Source: Dyadobacter jiangsuensis
GTDB taxonomy: Bacteria; Bacteroidota; Bacteroidia; Cytophagales; Spirosomataceae
NCBI RefSeq assembly: GCF_003014695.1
Contig: NZ_PYAS01000003.1
Span: 434,001-498,000 of the forward strand
DNA length: 64,000 nucleotides
Direction of reading: 5' to 3'
Shown: one piece after another, positions 45,844-54,675 of the stretch
Position numbering within the stretch: position 1 is the first letter of the stretch
Layout of the letters: each line of letters opens with the position of its first letter
Made by a program: the position numbers and the translations under genes
Notes under the pieces: generated by a model
Told to the model about the DNA's origin: nothing
Databases searched by the model: none
The model's input: only the letters and a program-made list of their open reading frames with translations

Positions 45844-47106
45844 ATGCAGTCCAGAAGGTCATTTATCAAATACAGCGTATTGCTATCGGGCCTTGCGGCG
45901 GGGCTGGACGCATTCGCCCAGGCAGCGCAGCGCAGCATTCTGCTGAGGTCGTCGTGGCAGGTCGAAAACATTGGCGATATCGGGCACACGCCGGGCGTTA
46001 TAACGCTGTTGGAGCAATATTATCCCGATGTAGAAGTCCGTTTGTGGCCGGTAGATATCGGCAAGGGCGTAGATGAGATGCTGGCCAAACGTTTTCCAAA
46101 GTTGGAAATCATTACTTCGGAAGCCGATGTGAAAAAGGCATTTGCGGAATGTGCATTCATGCTGCACGGCTCGGGGCCTTCTTTGGTGCGGGGCAAAGAC
46201 CTGGCGTTGTGGAAAGAGCAAACCGGCAAGCCGTACGGCATTTATGGCATTACATTTCCGGGTGTGTACGGCCTGCCCGCCGATCGCTGGAAGTACAGGC
46301 CGGAAGATATTTCGATTATGACCGGCGCGCAATTCGCCCTGTTCCGCGACTCGGCCTCGCTCGAATTTGCCCGCGGGAAGGGGGTGGCGTCGCCCATCAT
46401 GGAGTTTTGTCCCGATGGCGCATTTGCCGTGGATTTGAAAGACGATCAGAGCGCAAGTGCGTTCCTGAAAAGTCATAACCTGCAAGACGGCCAGTTTGTA
46501 TGCGTGATCCCGCAGCTTCGCTTCACGCCCTGGTGGGAGCTGCCCCGGAAAAATCAGAAACCCAATGCCGACAAACATGCGCGCAACGAGGCCATGAAGG
46601 AGCACGACAATGCGCCTATCCGTGCGGCGATCACCGCTGTGGCCCGCCAGACGCCCTACAAAATCCTGATCGTTCCCGAAAACGAAACCCAGATGCGGAT
46701 CGGGAAAGAAATGCTTTTTGACCCGCTGCCCGACGACGTGAAGCAAAAAACCGTGCTGCGGACGGAATACTGGCTTACCGACGAGGCGATCAGTACTTAT
46801 GTACGTTCCGCGGGGCTGTTCGGCATCGAAATGCATTCACCCATCATGTGTATCGGCAACCGCATTCCGGCTATCGTTTGCCGTTTCGAGGAGCAAACCA
46901 GCAAGGGCATCATGTGGAAGGACATCGGGCTGGGCGAGTGGCTGTTCGACCTCGACCAACCCGGCGATATCGACCGACTCGTGCCTGCTGTGCTGGACAT
47001 GCTGACCAACAAAAAAGCGACTGCGCAAAAGGTGGACAAAGCTCTGGCATTCGTGCATAAGCGCCAGAAGGAAACCATGGCATTGATGAAACGATATCTC
47101 AGTTAG
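45844..47106 (+). CDS. Tat-exported polysaccharide pyruvyl transferase family protein (copy 1)
   Basis: 420 residues. The N-terminus is a near-perfect twin-arginine signal (SRRSFIK at 3-9, then LLSGLAAGLDAFAQA). The body has the polysaccharide pyruvyl transferase fold landmarks: an early NIGDIGHTPG (42-51), LHGSGPSLVRG, a PDGAFAVD strand and a late GIEMHSPIM (327-335). In recognised pyruvyl transferases the last motif reads R-x-H; here the Arg is Glu329 while His331 remains. Family enzymes use phosphoenolpyruvate in the cytoplasm, so an exported member probably does something else or uses another donor (inference). It lies 50 bases after the SusD gene and 33 before its paralogue. Confidence 0.72.
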   Translation: MQSRRSFIKYSVLLSGLAAGLDAFAQAAQRSILLRSSWQVENIGDIGHTPGVITLLEQYYPDVEVRLWPVDIGKGVDEMLAKRFPKLEIITSEADVKKAFAECAFMLHGSGPSLVRGKDLALWKEQTGKPYGIYGITFPGVYGLPADRWKYRPEDISIMTGAQFALFRDSASLEFARGKGVASPIMEFCPDGAFAVDLKDDQSASAFLKSHNLQDGQFVCVIPQLRFTPWWELPRKNQKPNADKHARNEAMKEHDNAPIRAAITAVARQTPYKILIVPENETQMRIGKEMLFDPLPDDVKQKTVLRTEYWLTDEAISTYVRSAGLFGIEMHSPIMCIGNRIPAIVCRFEEQTSKGIMWKDIGLGEWLFDLDQPGDIDRLVPAVLDMLTNKKATAQKVDKALAFVHKRQKETMALMKRYLS

Positions 47107-47139
47107 TTTTTAAAAAGGAAGTTTAAATTGTGATCCATC

Positions 47140-48408
47140 ATGTATCTGAAAAACAGAAGAGATTTTATAAAAAATGCGGCCGCGCTAGCGGGAGTGATTA
47201 TGTTGGGCGAAATAGCGCAAGCGAAGGCCGATCCTACCATCCTGTTTGTTTCGGGCTGGCAGGACGTCAACATCGGCGATATCGCACATACGCCCGGGCT
47301 CATTGCATTGCTCAAAAAGCGGCTGCCGAAGGCGAAGCTGATCCTTTGGAAAAAAAGCAAAAGCGACTTTGCCGAAGGTATGCTCAAAAAGCATTATCCC
47401 GATTTGCAGATTATTCACGGACAGGTCAGTAAAGATGGTGAGCCGCAATCCGACGAGGTGAAAAAGGCATTCTTGGCCGCGGATTTCTTCCTCCATGGCT
47501 CGGGGCCGTCGGTAGTGGCGGCCGATTACCTGGATAGCTGGCAAAAGCAAACCCAGAAGCCCTTCGGTATTTTCGGGGTTACCATCCAGGACATTACGCC
47601 CGATCTGAAAAGGATCATTCAAAATGCGTCCTTCATTTTCACCCGCGAAACCGCTTCGATCGGGAAGCTGAAAGAAGCGGGCCTGGAAGGGAAACATATC
47701 GCATTCGCGCCGGACGCCACCTTCGCTATGGACATTCACGATGACGCAGCCGCTGCGAAATTTATCCAGGACAACAAGCTGGCCGACCGGAAGTTTATCT
47801 GCGTCATCCCCCGGTTAAGGCGGACGCCATACTACAAAATCAGGCCCAACAATGCCGGATGGAGCCCCGAACGCATACGCGAAGTGGACGAGCTCAATGA
47901 CAAATGGAAGGAACCCGATCATGCCAAACTGCGCGAAGCCATGGTGGCCTGGGTACGAAAAACCAAAGGAAAAGTGGTGGTATGCCCTGAAATGACCTAT
48001 CAGCTGGATGTCATGGACGAACTGCTGATCAATCCTTTGCCCGAGGACGTAAAGCCTTACATCGTAAAGCACGGCTACTGGCTGCCCGATGATGCCGCAT
48101 CCCTTTACAAACGGGCGCAGGCGGTGCTGAGCTTCGAATGCCATTCCCCGATCATAGCGGCTACCAATGGTACGCCGTGCTTCTACCTGCGCCAGCCGGA
48201 GGATACCATTAAGGGCCAGATGTATTACGACTTGGGCCTTTCCGACTGGACTTTTGAAATCGAGCAAACCAATGCTAAGCAAATCACCGACCGCCTGTTA
48301 GAGGTGAATGCCGACTACAATACCGCATTGAAAAAGGTCCGGACAGCCATGAGCAACGTCAGGGAACGCTATAATGCTGTATTCACGATTGTCGGCGAGA
48401 CGATTTGA
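47140..48408 (+). CDS. Tat-exported polysaccharide pyruvyl transferase family protein (copy 2)
   Basis: 422 residues, a paralogue of the preceding gene along its length. The Tat signal is NRRDFIK at 5-11 followed by AAALAGVIMLGEIAQAKA. Shared landmarks are NIGDIAHTPG (44-53), FLHGSGPSVVA, FTRETASIGKLKEAG, APDATFAMD and SFECHSPIIAATNGTP near residues 331-346. Glu333 again replaces the usual Arg two residues before His335. Conservation of the same substitution in both copies argues for a specialised subgroup rather than decay. The gene is the last of the plus-strand locus and converges on the esterase gene 15 bases away. Confidence 0.72.
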   Translation: MYLKNRRDFIKNAAALAGVIMLGEIAQAKADPTILFVSGWQDVNIGDIAHTPGLIALLKKRLPKAKLILWKKSKSDFAEGMLKKHYPDLQIIHGQVSKDGEPQSDEVKKAFLAADFFLHGSGPSVVAADYLDSWQKQTQKPFGIFGVTIQDITPDLKRIIQNASFIFTRETASIGKLKEAGLEGKHIAFAPDATFAMDIHDDAAAAKFIQDNKLADRKFICVIPRLRRTPYYKIRPNNAGWSPERIREVDELNDKWKEPDHAKLREAMVAWVRKTKGKVVVCPEMTYQLDVMDELLINPLPEDVKPYIVKHGYWLPDDAASLYKRAQAVLSFECHSPIIAATNGTPCFYLRQPEDTIKGQMYYDLGLSDWTFEIEQTNAKQITDRLLEVNADYNTALKKVRTAMSNVRERYNAVFTIVGETI

Positions 48409-48423
48409 TACGCCGGACACGGG

Positions 48424-49233
48424 TCATTTAGCAGCTTTTTCCAGCAAATCTCCCACAGACTTGGGCTGGGCAAGGAAGGGCGAGTGGCTCGTGTTCACTT
48501 CGAAAATGGTTTTGATGCCCGCGGCTGCGATCATGCGGTCTTGCAGCCCCGGGGAGATTACGATATCCTGAAGGGTTTTGATATACACCTTCTCCACCGA
48601 TCCGAAGCCGGCGTCGGTCAATGCGACTGTGTTGGTAAATGGAATGGCGGGTTCGGCGCGATAGTTGGAGACCACCTTATCCTTGGCGGCCTGTGTGCCG
48701 TCCGGGATGAACAGGTTGGTAAGTTCAGCCTTGCTCACATCCAGCAGGAGTTTGTCGGCGGATTGGCTCAATGCGGGTCCAAGTTTGGAATCGGGGTCGG
48801 AGTTAGCCAGTTCCAGCAGCGACTGGCCATTAGCCGGAAGGAACGCCCCGATATAGACCAGCTTTTCGATTTGGGAAGGTACCTGCTGGGCCACATGGGT
48901 GATGACCATCCCGCCCATGCTGTGGCCGACGAGTATCACCTTGCCGTTCGCTGAATTGATGGATTGGATCACCTTGTCACGGTAAACGTCCAGAGATAGC
49001 AGATGCGGGGGAGTCTGGTCGGTGCCATGGCCAGGTAGCTCCACAACAATCACTTTATTGCCCGAACTGATCAGTTGGGCACGAACCTCGTCCCATACGT
49101 AAGGTGCCTGCCACGCGCCATGCACGAGCACGTAGGTATGGGCGGCAGCGGGTACGTGGTCGTCTTGCGTGCAGGAAGCCATGGCCGAAAGGGCAAATGC
49201 TGCCGATAGGAGTATCAGACTGGTGGTTTTCAT
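48424..49233 (-). CDS. Alpha/beta hydrolase, plant methylesterase (SABP2)-like, exported
   Basis: 269 residues. Leader MKTTSLILLSAAFALSAMAS then Cys21, a possible but imperfect lipobox. Catalytic motifs are present: VLVHGAWQAPYVWDEV with the oxyanion region, the nucleophile elbow GHSMGG, and the late His in NTSHSPFLAQP. These match the methylesterase/hydroxynitrile-lyase branch of alpha/beta hydrolases. It would act on small ester or cyanohydrin-type substrates in the envelope. It is the last gene of a four-gene minus-strand cassette with gaps of 20, 23 and 42 bases. Confidence 0.82.
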   Translation of the reverse strand: MKTTSLILLSAAFALSAMASCTQDDHVPAAAHTYVLVHGAWQAPYVWDEVRAQLISSGNKVIVVELPGHGTDQTPPHLLSLDVYRDKVIQSINSANGKVILVGHSMGGMVITHVAQQVPSQIEKLVYIGAFLPANGQSLLELANSDPDSKLGPALSQSADKLLLDVSKAELTNLFIPDGTQAAKDKVVSNYRAEPAIPFTNTVALTDAGFGSVEKVYIKTLQDIVISPGLQDRMIAAAGIKTIFEVNTSHSPFLAQPKSVGDLLEKAAK

Positions 49234-49275
49234 CTTTTGAATGGAATATGAATGAAATAGGTCTAAGAATCTGGT

Positions 49276-49845
49276 TTACAGCTGTTTTTCAGGTGCAGGC
49301 ATGTCGAAACCGTTCAGGATTACGGCAATCAGACTGTACCCGCCAACCAGAAAGTACAACTCGGCCACTCCTTCGCGGCCGAACAGGCTAACAGCATGAT
49401 TGTATGCGGATTCGGGAACAATACGGCCTTTGACGAGGCAGTTCGCGATGGTATGCGCGACGGCTTCCCGGGCATTGAGGCCATTGGGCATGCCGCCAGC
49501 CGCCAGCGATGCGATGATATCCGGGGATAATCCGAAAGCTCCGGCCATGATTTCGTGGGCGTAAAGCTGGAACTTCGCGCCATACAAGCCTCCGACGGTC
49601 AGGATGGCGACTTCACGAACCCGTGGGTCCAGCGTGGCATGCGTGTCGAGTGTCCTCAAAAAGCTCAGCGCGGGCACGCCGAATTGCGGATAATGCAGCA
49701 TAGGCGCGAACGGGCCCAGCAGCGCACCCTGCTCATCGAGCATTTTCACCTGGCCCTGGCTGCCGGAAACCAGGCTGGCGATTTCATCATGCACGAAGCG
49801 CAGTTCTGGGCTAAGGCTGTCGGGAATTAATGGTTGGATGCGCAT
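49276..49845 (-). CDS. Carboxymuconolactone decarboxylase-like (AhpD fold) protein
   Basis: 189 residues from the ATG at 49845 (MRIQPLIPDSLSPELRFVH); a longer in-frame start at 49917 is less likely. The helical AhpD/CMD core is recognisable (LDPRVREVAILTVGGLYGAKF, read in two parts, then LYAHEIMAGAFGLS). The His of AHEI is retained, but the AhpD CxxC is absent, so peroxidase-type redox activity is not expected. Members without Cys include gamma-carboxymuconolactone decarboxylases and other small-molecule lyases. It sits between the cupin and esterase genes in one apparent operon. Confidence 0.8.
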   Translation of the reverse strand: MRIQPLIPDSLSPELRFVHDEIASLVSGSQGQVKMLDEQGALLGPFAPMLHYPQFGVPALSFLRTLDTHATLDPRVREVAILTVGGLYGAKFQLYAHEIMAGAFGLSPDIIASLAAGGMPNGLNAREAVAHTIANCLVKGRIVPESAYNHAVSLFGREGVAELYFLVGGYSLIAVILNGFDMPAPEKQL

Positions 49846-49868
49846 TATTTTATGAATAGTATCGGGTG

Positions 49869-50432
49869 TTATGACAGGTTGAACTCGCCGTCGATCAGGA
49901 CAAATGCCATCCGGCACAGGCTACCTGAGCGGTTCGCCCAGGCGTGGTTCGTACCGTTCTGGATCACGATGTCGCCGGTGCGGATAATGGTTTCGCCGCG
50001 GTCGAGCACCAGTGTGATCTCTCCTTCGAGCACGATCCCGTAGTCGACGGTTTGCGTGCGGTGCATGAGCGGGTGTGGGGCACCGGCGGCGGAGGTCGAA
50101 GCACCTTCGTCGCCCATTGACTTAAACTTCGCGGCAGCGTCGGCACCCGTCAGTTTGCGGATTTCTTCGCCTTCCGGGGGGAATTCGATGACCCGTATGC
50201 GTGTGGCGTTCTTTGGCGGAGGCAGTACCAGGCCGGTTTCGTCGGAGTCGTCGGGTTGGCGACGGATCAATGCAGGGGTTTCGAGGGTATGCCATACCTC
50301 GACGAAGGTGGGGCCGCCGGGGCCGCCGACAAGCTGCGAGCGAACGGGCGGCGCATCGGAAACGATCACTGCATGCCCATCCGCGTCATGGCCGGTCACA
50401 ATGCGTCGGAATGTGTTTAGAGTTTGGCTCAT
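49869..50432 (-). CDS. Cupin domain protein
   Basis: 187 residues. The N-terminal part (RRIVTGHDADGHAVIVSDAP) and a C-terminal cupin barrel with HRTQTVDYGIVLEGEITLVL, GETIIRTGDIVIQNGTNHAW and a closing strand (RMAFVLID). His and Glu of the metal-binding motifs are only partly conserved (H...Y...E and H in NHAW). The sequence resembles cupins linked to dioxygenase or isomerase steps in aromatic or ketone degradation. It is the second gene of the four-gene cassette. Confidence 0.8.
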   Translation of the reverse strand: MSQTLNTFRRIVTGHDADGHAVIVSDAPPVRSQLVGGPGGPTFVEVWHTLETPALIRRQPDDSDETGLVLPPPKNATRIRVIEFPPEGEEIRKLTGADAAAKFKSMGDEGASTSAAGAPHPLMHRTQTVDYGIVLEGEITLVLDRGETIIRTGDIVIQNGTNHAWANRSGSLCRMAFVLIDGEFNLS

Positions 50433-50452
50433 GGGTTTGGTTTTAATAAATT

Positions 50453-51091
50453 CTAAAACGAAAAGATTTCATTCAGCTCGATCACGTGAACTCCCGCGGC
50501 AAGAACCCTGGGAGCCTTACCGAGCTTTTGCGCCAGCGTTGCGGTGGGCAGCGAGCGGTACTTTCTCATCAGCCCCAGGCCATTCAGCATAACGAGCAGA
50601 CCGGTCGTGAAACGCTCAACAGGGCGGTCCGTATGGGTTCGTAACAAATGGCCCGGCCTGAAAATGATGTATTGCTCGAACATCAGGCTGGCGATCTGCT
50701 CTTCCAGTTGTCCCTTGATTTTCAGGTAATGCACGCTGCTGGATGATGAAGCGCCATACGACGAGAGCAGCACCGCCCTGAGTACGCCGTTTCGCCTGGC
50801 AATGTGTGCGAACTTCAACGGCAGTTCGAAATCGATACGCCACTGCTGCTCCCTGGAACCGGCCGATTTTAGGGTCGTCCCGAGGCAGGAAAACCATACG
50901 TCTCCATGAATGTGCGCGGCGAAATTGTCCAGTTCATTAAAGTCGATGATGTGCTCGGTCAGTTTCGGATGCACAATGCCTGCCGAACGACGAACGAAAC
51001 TGACTATACGTGTATAAGCAGGGTCGGCCAGCAGCACATTGATAAGGTCCCTTCCTGTGGCACCTGTTCCTCCGATGATCAACGCTTTCAT
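50453..51091 (-). CDS. NAD(P)-binding oxidoreductase (HTATIP2/YraR-like atypical SDR)
   Basis: 212 residues. N-terminal dinucleotide loop IIGGTGATGRDLINVL (G-x-x-G-x-x-G), then DVWFSCLGTTLKSAGS and LLSSYGASSSSSVHYLKIKG with the Ser-Tyr-Lys arrangement of atypical SDRs. The C-terminus (FRPGHLLRTHTDRPVE) matches the same family. It may be an NAD(P)-dependent reductase or a redox-sensing binding protein. First gene of the cassette that runs into the cupin, CMD-like and esterase genes. A Crp/Fnr regulator lies 189 bases upstream on the same strand. Confidence 0.82.
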   Translation of the reverse strand: MKALIIGGTGATGRDLINVLLADPAYTRIVSFVRRSAGIVHPKLTEHIIDFNELDNFAAHIHGDVWFSCLGTTLKSAGSREQQWRIDFELPLKFAHIARRNGVLRAVLLSSYGASSSSSVHYLKIKGQLEEQIASLMFEQYIIFRPGHLLRTHTDRPVERFTTGLLVMLNGLGLMRKYRSLPTATLAQKLGKAPRVLAAGVHVIELNEIFSF

Positions 51092-51280
51092 GGTTTTCAG
51101 CTATCATTGTTATGCAAGCAGGCCCACATTCGGGATACTTTTCCTGATAGCAAAGTTCAGCGGAAGCAGGAAACAAATGGTTGAACCAAATCACTATTAA
51201 TCTGTGACCGCCGTCACATTCCTCATGGCGCGAAGCGCCGGCAACTTGCTGTTTACCGGGCTTGCAGCTGCCTCAGATCG

Positions 51281-51856
51281 TTATTCCCGACGATTGGCCG
51301 GGTAGAGCCGGCTAAGTGTTTCGCGGCTGATACCCAGGTATTCCGCGATGTACTTTTTAGGTATTTTCCGGATAATTTCGGGATGCCTGTTTTCAAACTC
51401 TTCGTAACGCTGCTTTGGGTTTTGGGAAAGCAGTGAGATAATGCGATGCTGCTGGGCCGTATATCCGGTTGTGACTTTCACACGGAAAAAGCGTTCCATC
51501 TTGTGCAGCTCCGCCGCCAGTTTCTCACGGGCAAAAAGGGAAAGGCAGAGCACCTCCGCCTGTTCCATGCAAACCACATTCACATTCGATTCCGTCTCAT
51601 GGAAGAGCGCATTGTAATCGGATAGCCAGGAATTTTCGAGCGCAAACTGCAAGATGTGTTCCTTGCCGCTGTCGTCCACGTAAAAGGCGCGGAAGGCGCC
51701 GTTGGCGATCCAGTATTCACAGGATACTTTGTCGCCGGCCTGTATCAGGAACTGGTGTTTCCTGACTTTTTTAACAGTGAAGAAAGTTCTGATATACTCA
51801 AATTCAATGTCGCTGACCGGCGTAATTTCTTCAATGTGTTTTCGCAATTTGTCCAT
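51281..51856 (-). CDS. Crp/Fnr family regulator
   Basis: 191 residues. Beta-roll sensor domain at about 10-115 (KHQFLIQAGDKVSCEYWIAN, GKEHILQFALENSWLSD) with a Bacteroidota-type degenerate nucleotide pocket. The C-terminal HTH is AEYLGISRETLSRLYPANRRE with the preceding RKIPKKYI. Probably a local regulator of the four-gene cassette that starts 189 bases downstream on the same strand. It is divergent from the TPR kinase gene across 266 bases in which I see no further gene or clear promoter motif. Confidence 0.88.
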   Translation of the reverse strand: MDKLRKHIEEITPVSDIEFEYIRTFFTVKKVRKHQFLIQAGDKVSCEYWIANGAFRAFYVDDSGKEHILQFALENSWLSDYNALFHETESNVNVVCMEQAEVLCLSLFAREKLAAELHKMERFFRVKVTTGYTAQQHRIISLLSQNPKQRYEEFENRHPEIIRKIPKKYIAEYLGISRETLSRLYPANRRE

Positions 51857-52122
51857 ATCTGTTGTGAGCGTAGGTGATAACTGAAGTAAAATAATATGGT
51901 CACTATACGAAGTTTATGCCAGAATGTAATGGGTTGATTATTAGTATATTGATTAATTTTAATAAAAGTTTTGGATACGATATTTCGCCATTTCTTGAGA
52001 CTTTCATTTAGTAGCAAAATTTGTTGGCCTCCACCGTATGAAACGCCTTTTAAAGATTGTAATTTGGCAATACCTTCCCGATGAGATATGAATAGGATTG
52101 CTCAAAATCAACGAATTACGCT

Positions 52123-54669
52123 ATGAGGCGAAAAGCTGCTTTTGTACTATGCCTTGTGCTGGCTTATTGCCGGATCGCCGGCGCCCAACCGACGGCGGAC
52201 GGTATCGGAATCGACCGGCAGCCGTTTACGAAACGAGCGGCATGGCTGGCGCAATTGAAGGTCTTAAAAGAGGACACTTCGAAGGTCAACCTGCTGCTCA
52301 AAATTGGCGGCATTTATTACTGGAATGATTCGAAAGGCTCGCTGGACAGCGCGGTAACAATCGGCCGTTCGGCGGCTGCGTTGAGCAAATCTCTGAAATA
52401 CACAAAAGGTTACACCGACGCCTACAACCTTACCTGCAATGCATTTACGAAGAAGAGAGACCTGGAATCGGCCAAGGCCCTGCTGAAAGATGTTTATGGT
52501 GAAATGTATGTACGGCTGTTGCTGGTGCTCAGCGAGTATTACATCAACCACAAAGACGCCAGCCCGGAAGAACTTCGAAAGGCATTGCCTTATCTGGAAC
52601 TGGCCAATAAACAAAGTATCCGGCAACGGTCCAGGAAGTGGATGACGGAAAGCAGTATTGCGCAGGCGAAATATCACTTTCGATTAAGTGAAATGACAGC
52701 CGGAAAGAATTGCTTTTACCGCGTAATAAAATACTATAAACAAATAGGGGACAAGGAGCAGCAGGCGCATTGGTGGCAGGAACTCGCGCGCTATATCCCC
52801 GATTCGGACAGCACCTATGCTACGGAAGTTTATAGTATCAACAAGGCAAAGGCGCTGTTTCAGGAACTTGGAAATATGGAGGAGGTGGCAACCTGCATTT
52901 GGATGGAAGGTTACTATCATTGGCAGCACGATAAACCGGAGCTGGCCGAGAAACTGTATTTGCTTGAATTACAAACATTGCGGACCGCTAAATTGGATAA
53001 GGAAGTGACGGCGTCTTGTCAGAGGCTCTCGGGACTTTACGAGAAGCAAAGAAACTATGATAAGGCCATGCATTATGCGCTTCTGGGCTTGAAAAACCTT
53101 CAAACCTTAAATGATAGCAGCCAGTACAGTTCCATTTATCTCGCACTCGGGAACATCCATCGAAGCATGGGCAACTATCCCGAGAGTATCAGATATTACA
53201 AGCTGGTTTATGCTACAAGCCCGGTGCACAGGGTCTGGACGTATAACCTGCTCCGGCTCCTGATCGATGCCCAGATCAAAAGCGGCCATCCCGACGAAGG
53301 CCTTAACTTCCTGCAAAAATTTATAAAGGAGAGAGACACCCCTCAGACTTCGGTGAACCGACAATTGCTGGCATTTGCTTTCGGAAATTGCTATTCCGCG
53401 ATGAAGCGTTATGCCGAGGCCGAAAATTACTATCTGGAAATGATACGGTTGAACAAAGACGTCGAATACGCGCAAAGATCGAACTCGGGCAAGATGGAGC
53501 CGGTGGCGGGAGCGGAAGCATTTTTAACAATCGGGCAGTTTTACGCGAACACGGGAAAGTTTGAACATGCCGCCCGCTATCTCAAGTTGGCACTGGCATC
53601 GGAAAGCCTGACACCGACTTTTGAAAGGGACACCAGGCATATGCTTTTTAAGGCAGACTCCGCGGCCGGTAATCTGATGGCTGCCATTCAAAATTACCAG
53701 CGATTCAAATTTCTGAGCGATTCGATAGAAAACAATACCAAAAGCAAGGAGGTATCGATTCTGAAAGCCAACTTCAAGGCTGCCCAGAAGGAGAAGGATA
53801 TCAGACTTTTAACGAAGGAAGCAGCATTGCATAAGGAAAAGCTCGAACTGGCAGCCAGGACCGAAAAATATGCTTATGCCGGATTTGCCGTATTGCTTTG
53901 CGTGCTGGGGCTCCTCTACAACAGTTACCGCATCAAGCAAAGCAAGAACCGGCAATTAATGGAGCAGCAGAAGACAATCAGCATCAAAAATGCGTCGCTG
54001 ATTCAATTAGTGACTGAAAAGGAATGGCTGCTGCGGGAAGTGCATCACCGTGTGAAGAATAACTTGCAGATCGTGATCAGCCTGTTGAATTCCCAATCGG
54101 CCTATCTCAAAGAGGAAGTGGCGGTCAATGCAATTGTGGAGAGCCGTCACCGGATTCAGGCGATGTCGATGCTGCACCAACGAATCTACCAATCCGAAGA
54201 CCTGACGAGCATCGGCATGTCGAGTTATATACACGAGCTGGTTTCATATCTTAACAGCAGCTTCAATACCGGGAAACGGATCATTTTCAATATCCATGTT
54301 GAAAAAATTGAGCTTGATCTTTCCCAGGCCGTACCCATCGGTTTGATTTTAAATGAAGCGATTACCAATTCACTCAAATATGCATTTCCCGGTGGAAGAG
54401 AGGGAGAGGTACGGGTATCGTTCATAAAAGCTACGGAAGACGATATTTTGCTCAGCATTGCCGATGACGGAATGGGGCTTCCCAGTGCATTCGACGTCGA
54501 TGCCGTTGAAACGTTCGGTTTCAGGTTGATGAAAGGACTGGCAGAGGACCTGGAAGGAAGTCTGCAAGTACACAGTGAATGTGGTACGACTTTGCAGGTG
54601 TTGTTTCCCCACCGGATATTGCAGGCTGCTTCTGCTCCCGATCCGGTGGCAACGGACAGTATATCATAA
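52123..54669 (+). CDS. TPR-domain sensor histidine kinase (HisKA_2 type)
   Basis: 848 residues. Signal peptide MRRKAAFVLCLVLAYCRIAGA. The periplasmic part is a run of tetratricopeptide repeats (for example YDKAMHYALLGLKNLQTL, IYLALGNIHRSMGNYPESIRYY and YAEAENYYLEMIRL). One TM helix at about 583-602 (YAYAGFAVLLCVLGLLY) is followed by a coiled coil. The HisKA_2 box EVHHRVKNNLQIVISLL has His642 as likely phosphoacceptor, and the ATPase domain has LILNEAITNSLKYAF. It ends 7 bases before the convergent sigma-54 response regulator, a plausible partner. TPRs may sense peptides or cell-wall material; no ligand is evident. Confidence 0.9.
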   Translation: MRRKAAFVLCLVLAYCRIAGAQPTADGIGIDRQPFTKRAAWLAQLKVLKEDTSKVNLLLKIGGIYYWNDSKGSLDSAVTIGRSAAALSKSLKYTKGYTDAYNLTCNAFTKKRDLESAKALLKDVYGEMYVRLLLVLSEYYINHKDASPEELRKALPYLELANKQSIRQRSRKWMTESSIAQAKYHFRLSEMTAGKNCFYRVIKYYKQIGDKEQQAHWWQELARYIPDSDSTYATEVYSINKAKALFQELGNMEEVATCIWMEGYYHWQHDKPELAEKLYLLELQTLRTAKLDKEVTASCQRLSGLYEKQRNYDKAMHYALLGLKNLQTLNDSSQYSSIYLALGNIHRSMGNYPESIRYYKLVYATSPVHRVWTYNLLRLLIDAQIKSGHPDEGLNFLQKFIKERDTPQTSVNRQLLAFAFGNCYSAMKRYAEAENYYLEMIRLNKDVEYAQRSNSGKMEPVAGAEAFLTIGQFYANTGKFEHAARYLKLALASESLTPTFERDTRHMLFKADSAAGNLMAAIQNYQRFKFLSDSIENNTKSKEVSILKANFKAAQKEKDIRLLTKEAALHKEKLELAARTEKYAYAGFAVLLCVLGLLYNSYRIKQSKNRQLMEQQKTISIKNASLIQLVTEKEWLLREVHHRVKNNLQIVISLLNSQSAYLKEEVAVNAIVESRHRIQAMSMLHQRIYQSEDLTSIGMSSYIHELVSYLNSSFNTGKRIIFNIHVEKIELDLSQAVPIGLILNEAITNSLKYAFPGGREGEVRVSFIKATEDDILLSIADDGMGLPSAFDVDAVETFGFRLMKGLAEDLEGSLQVHSECGTTLQVLFPHRILQAASAPDPVATDSIS

Positions 54670-54675
54670 GGCTGA

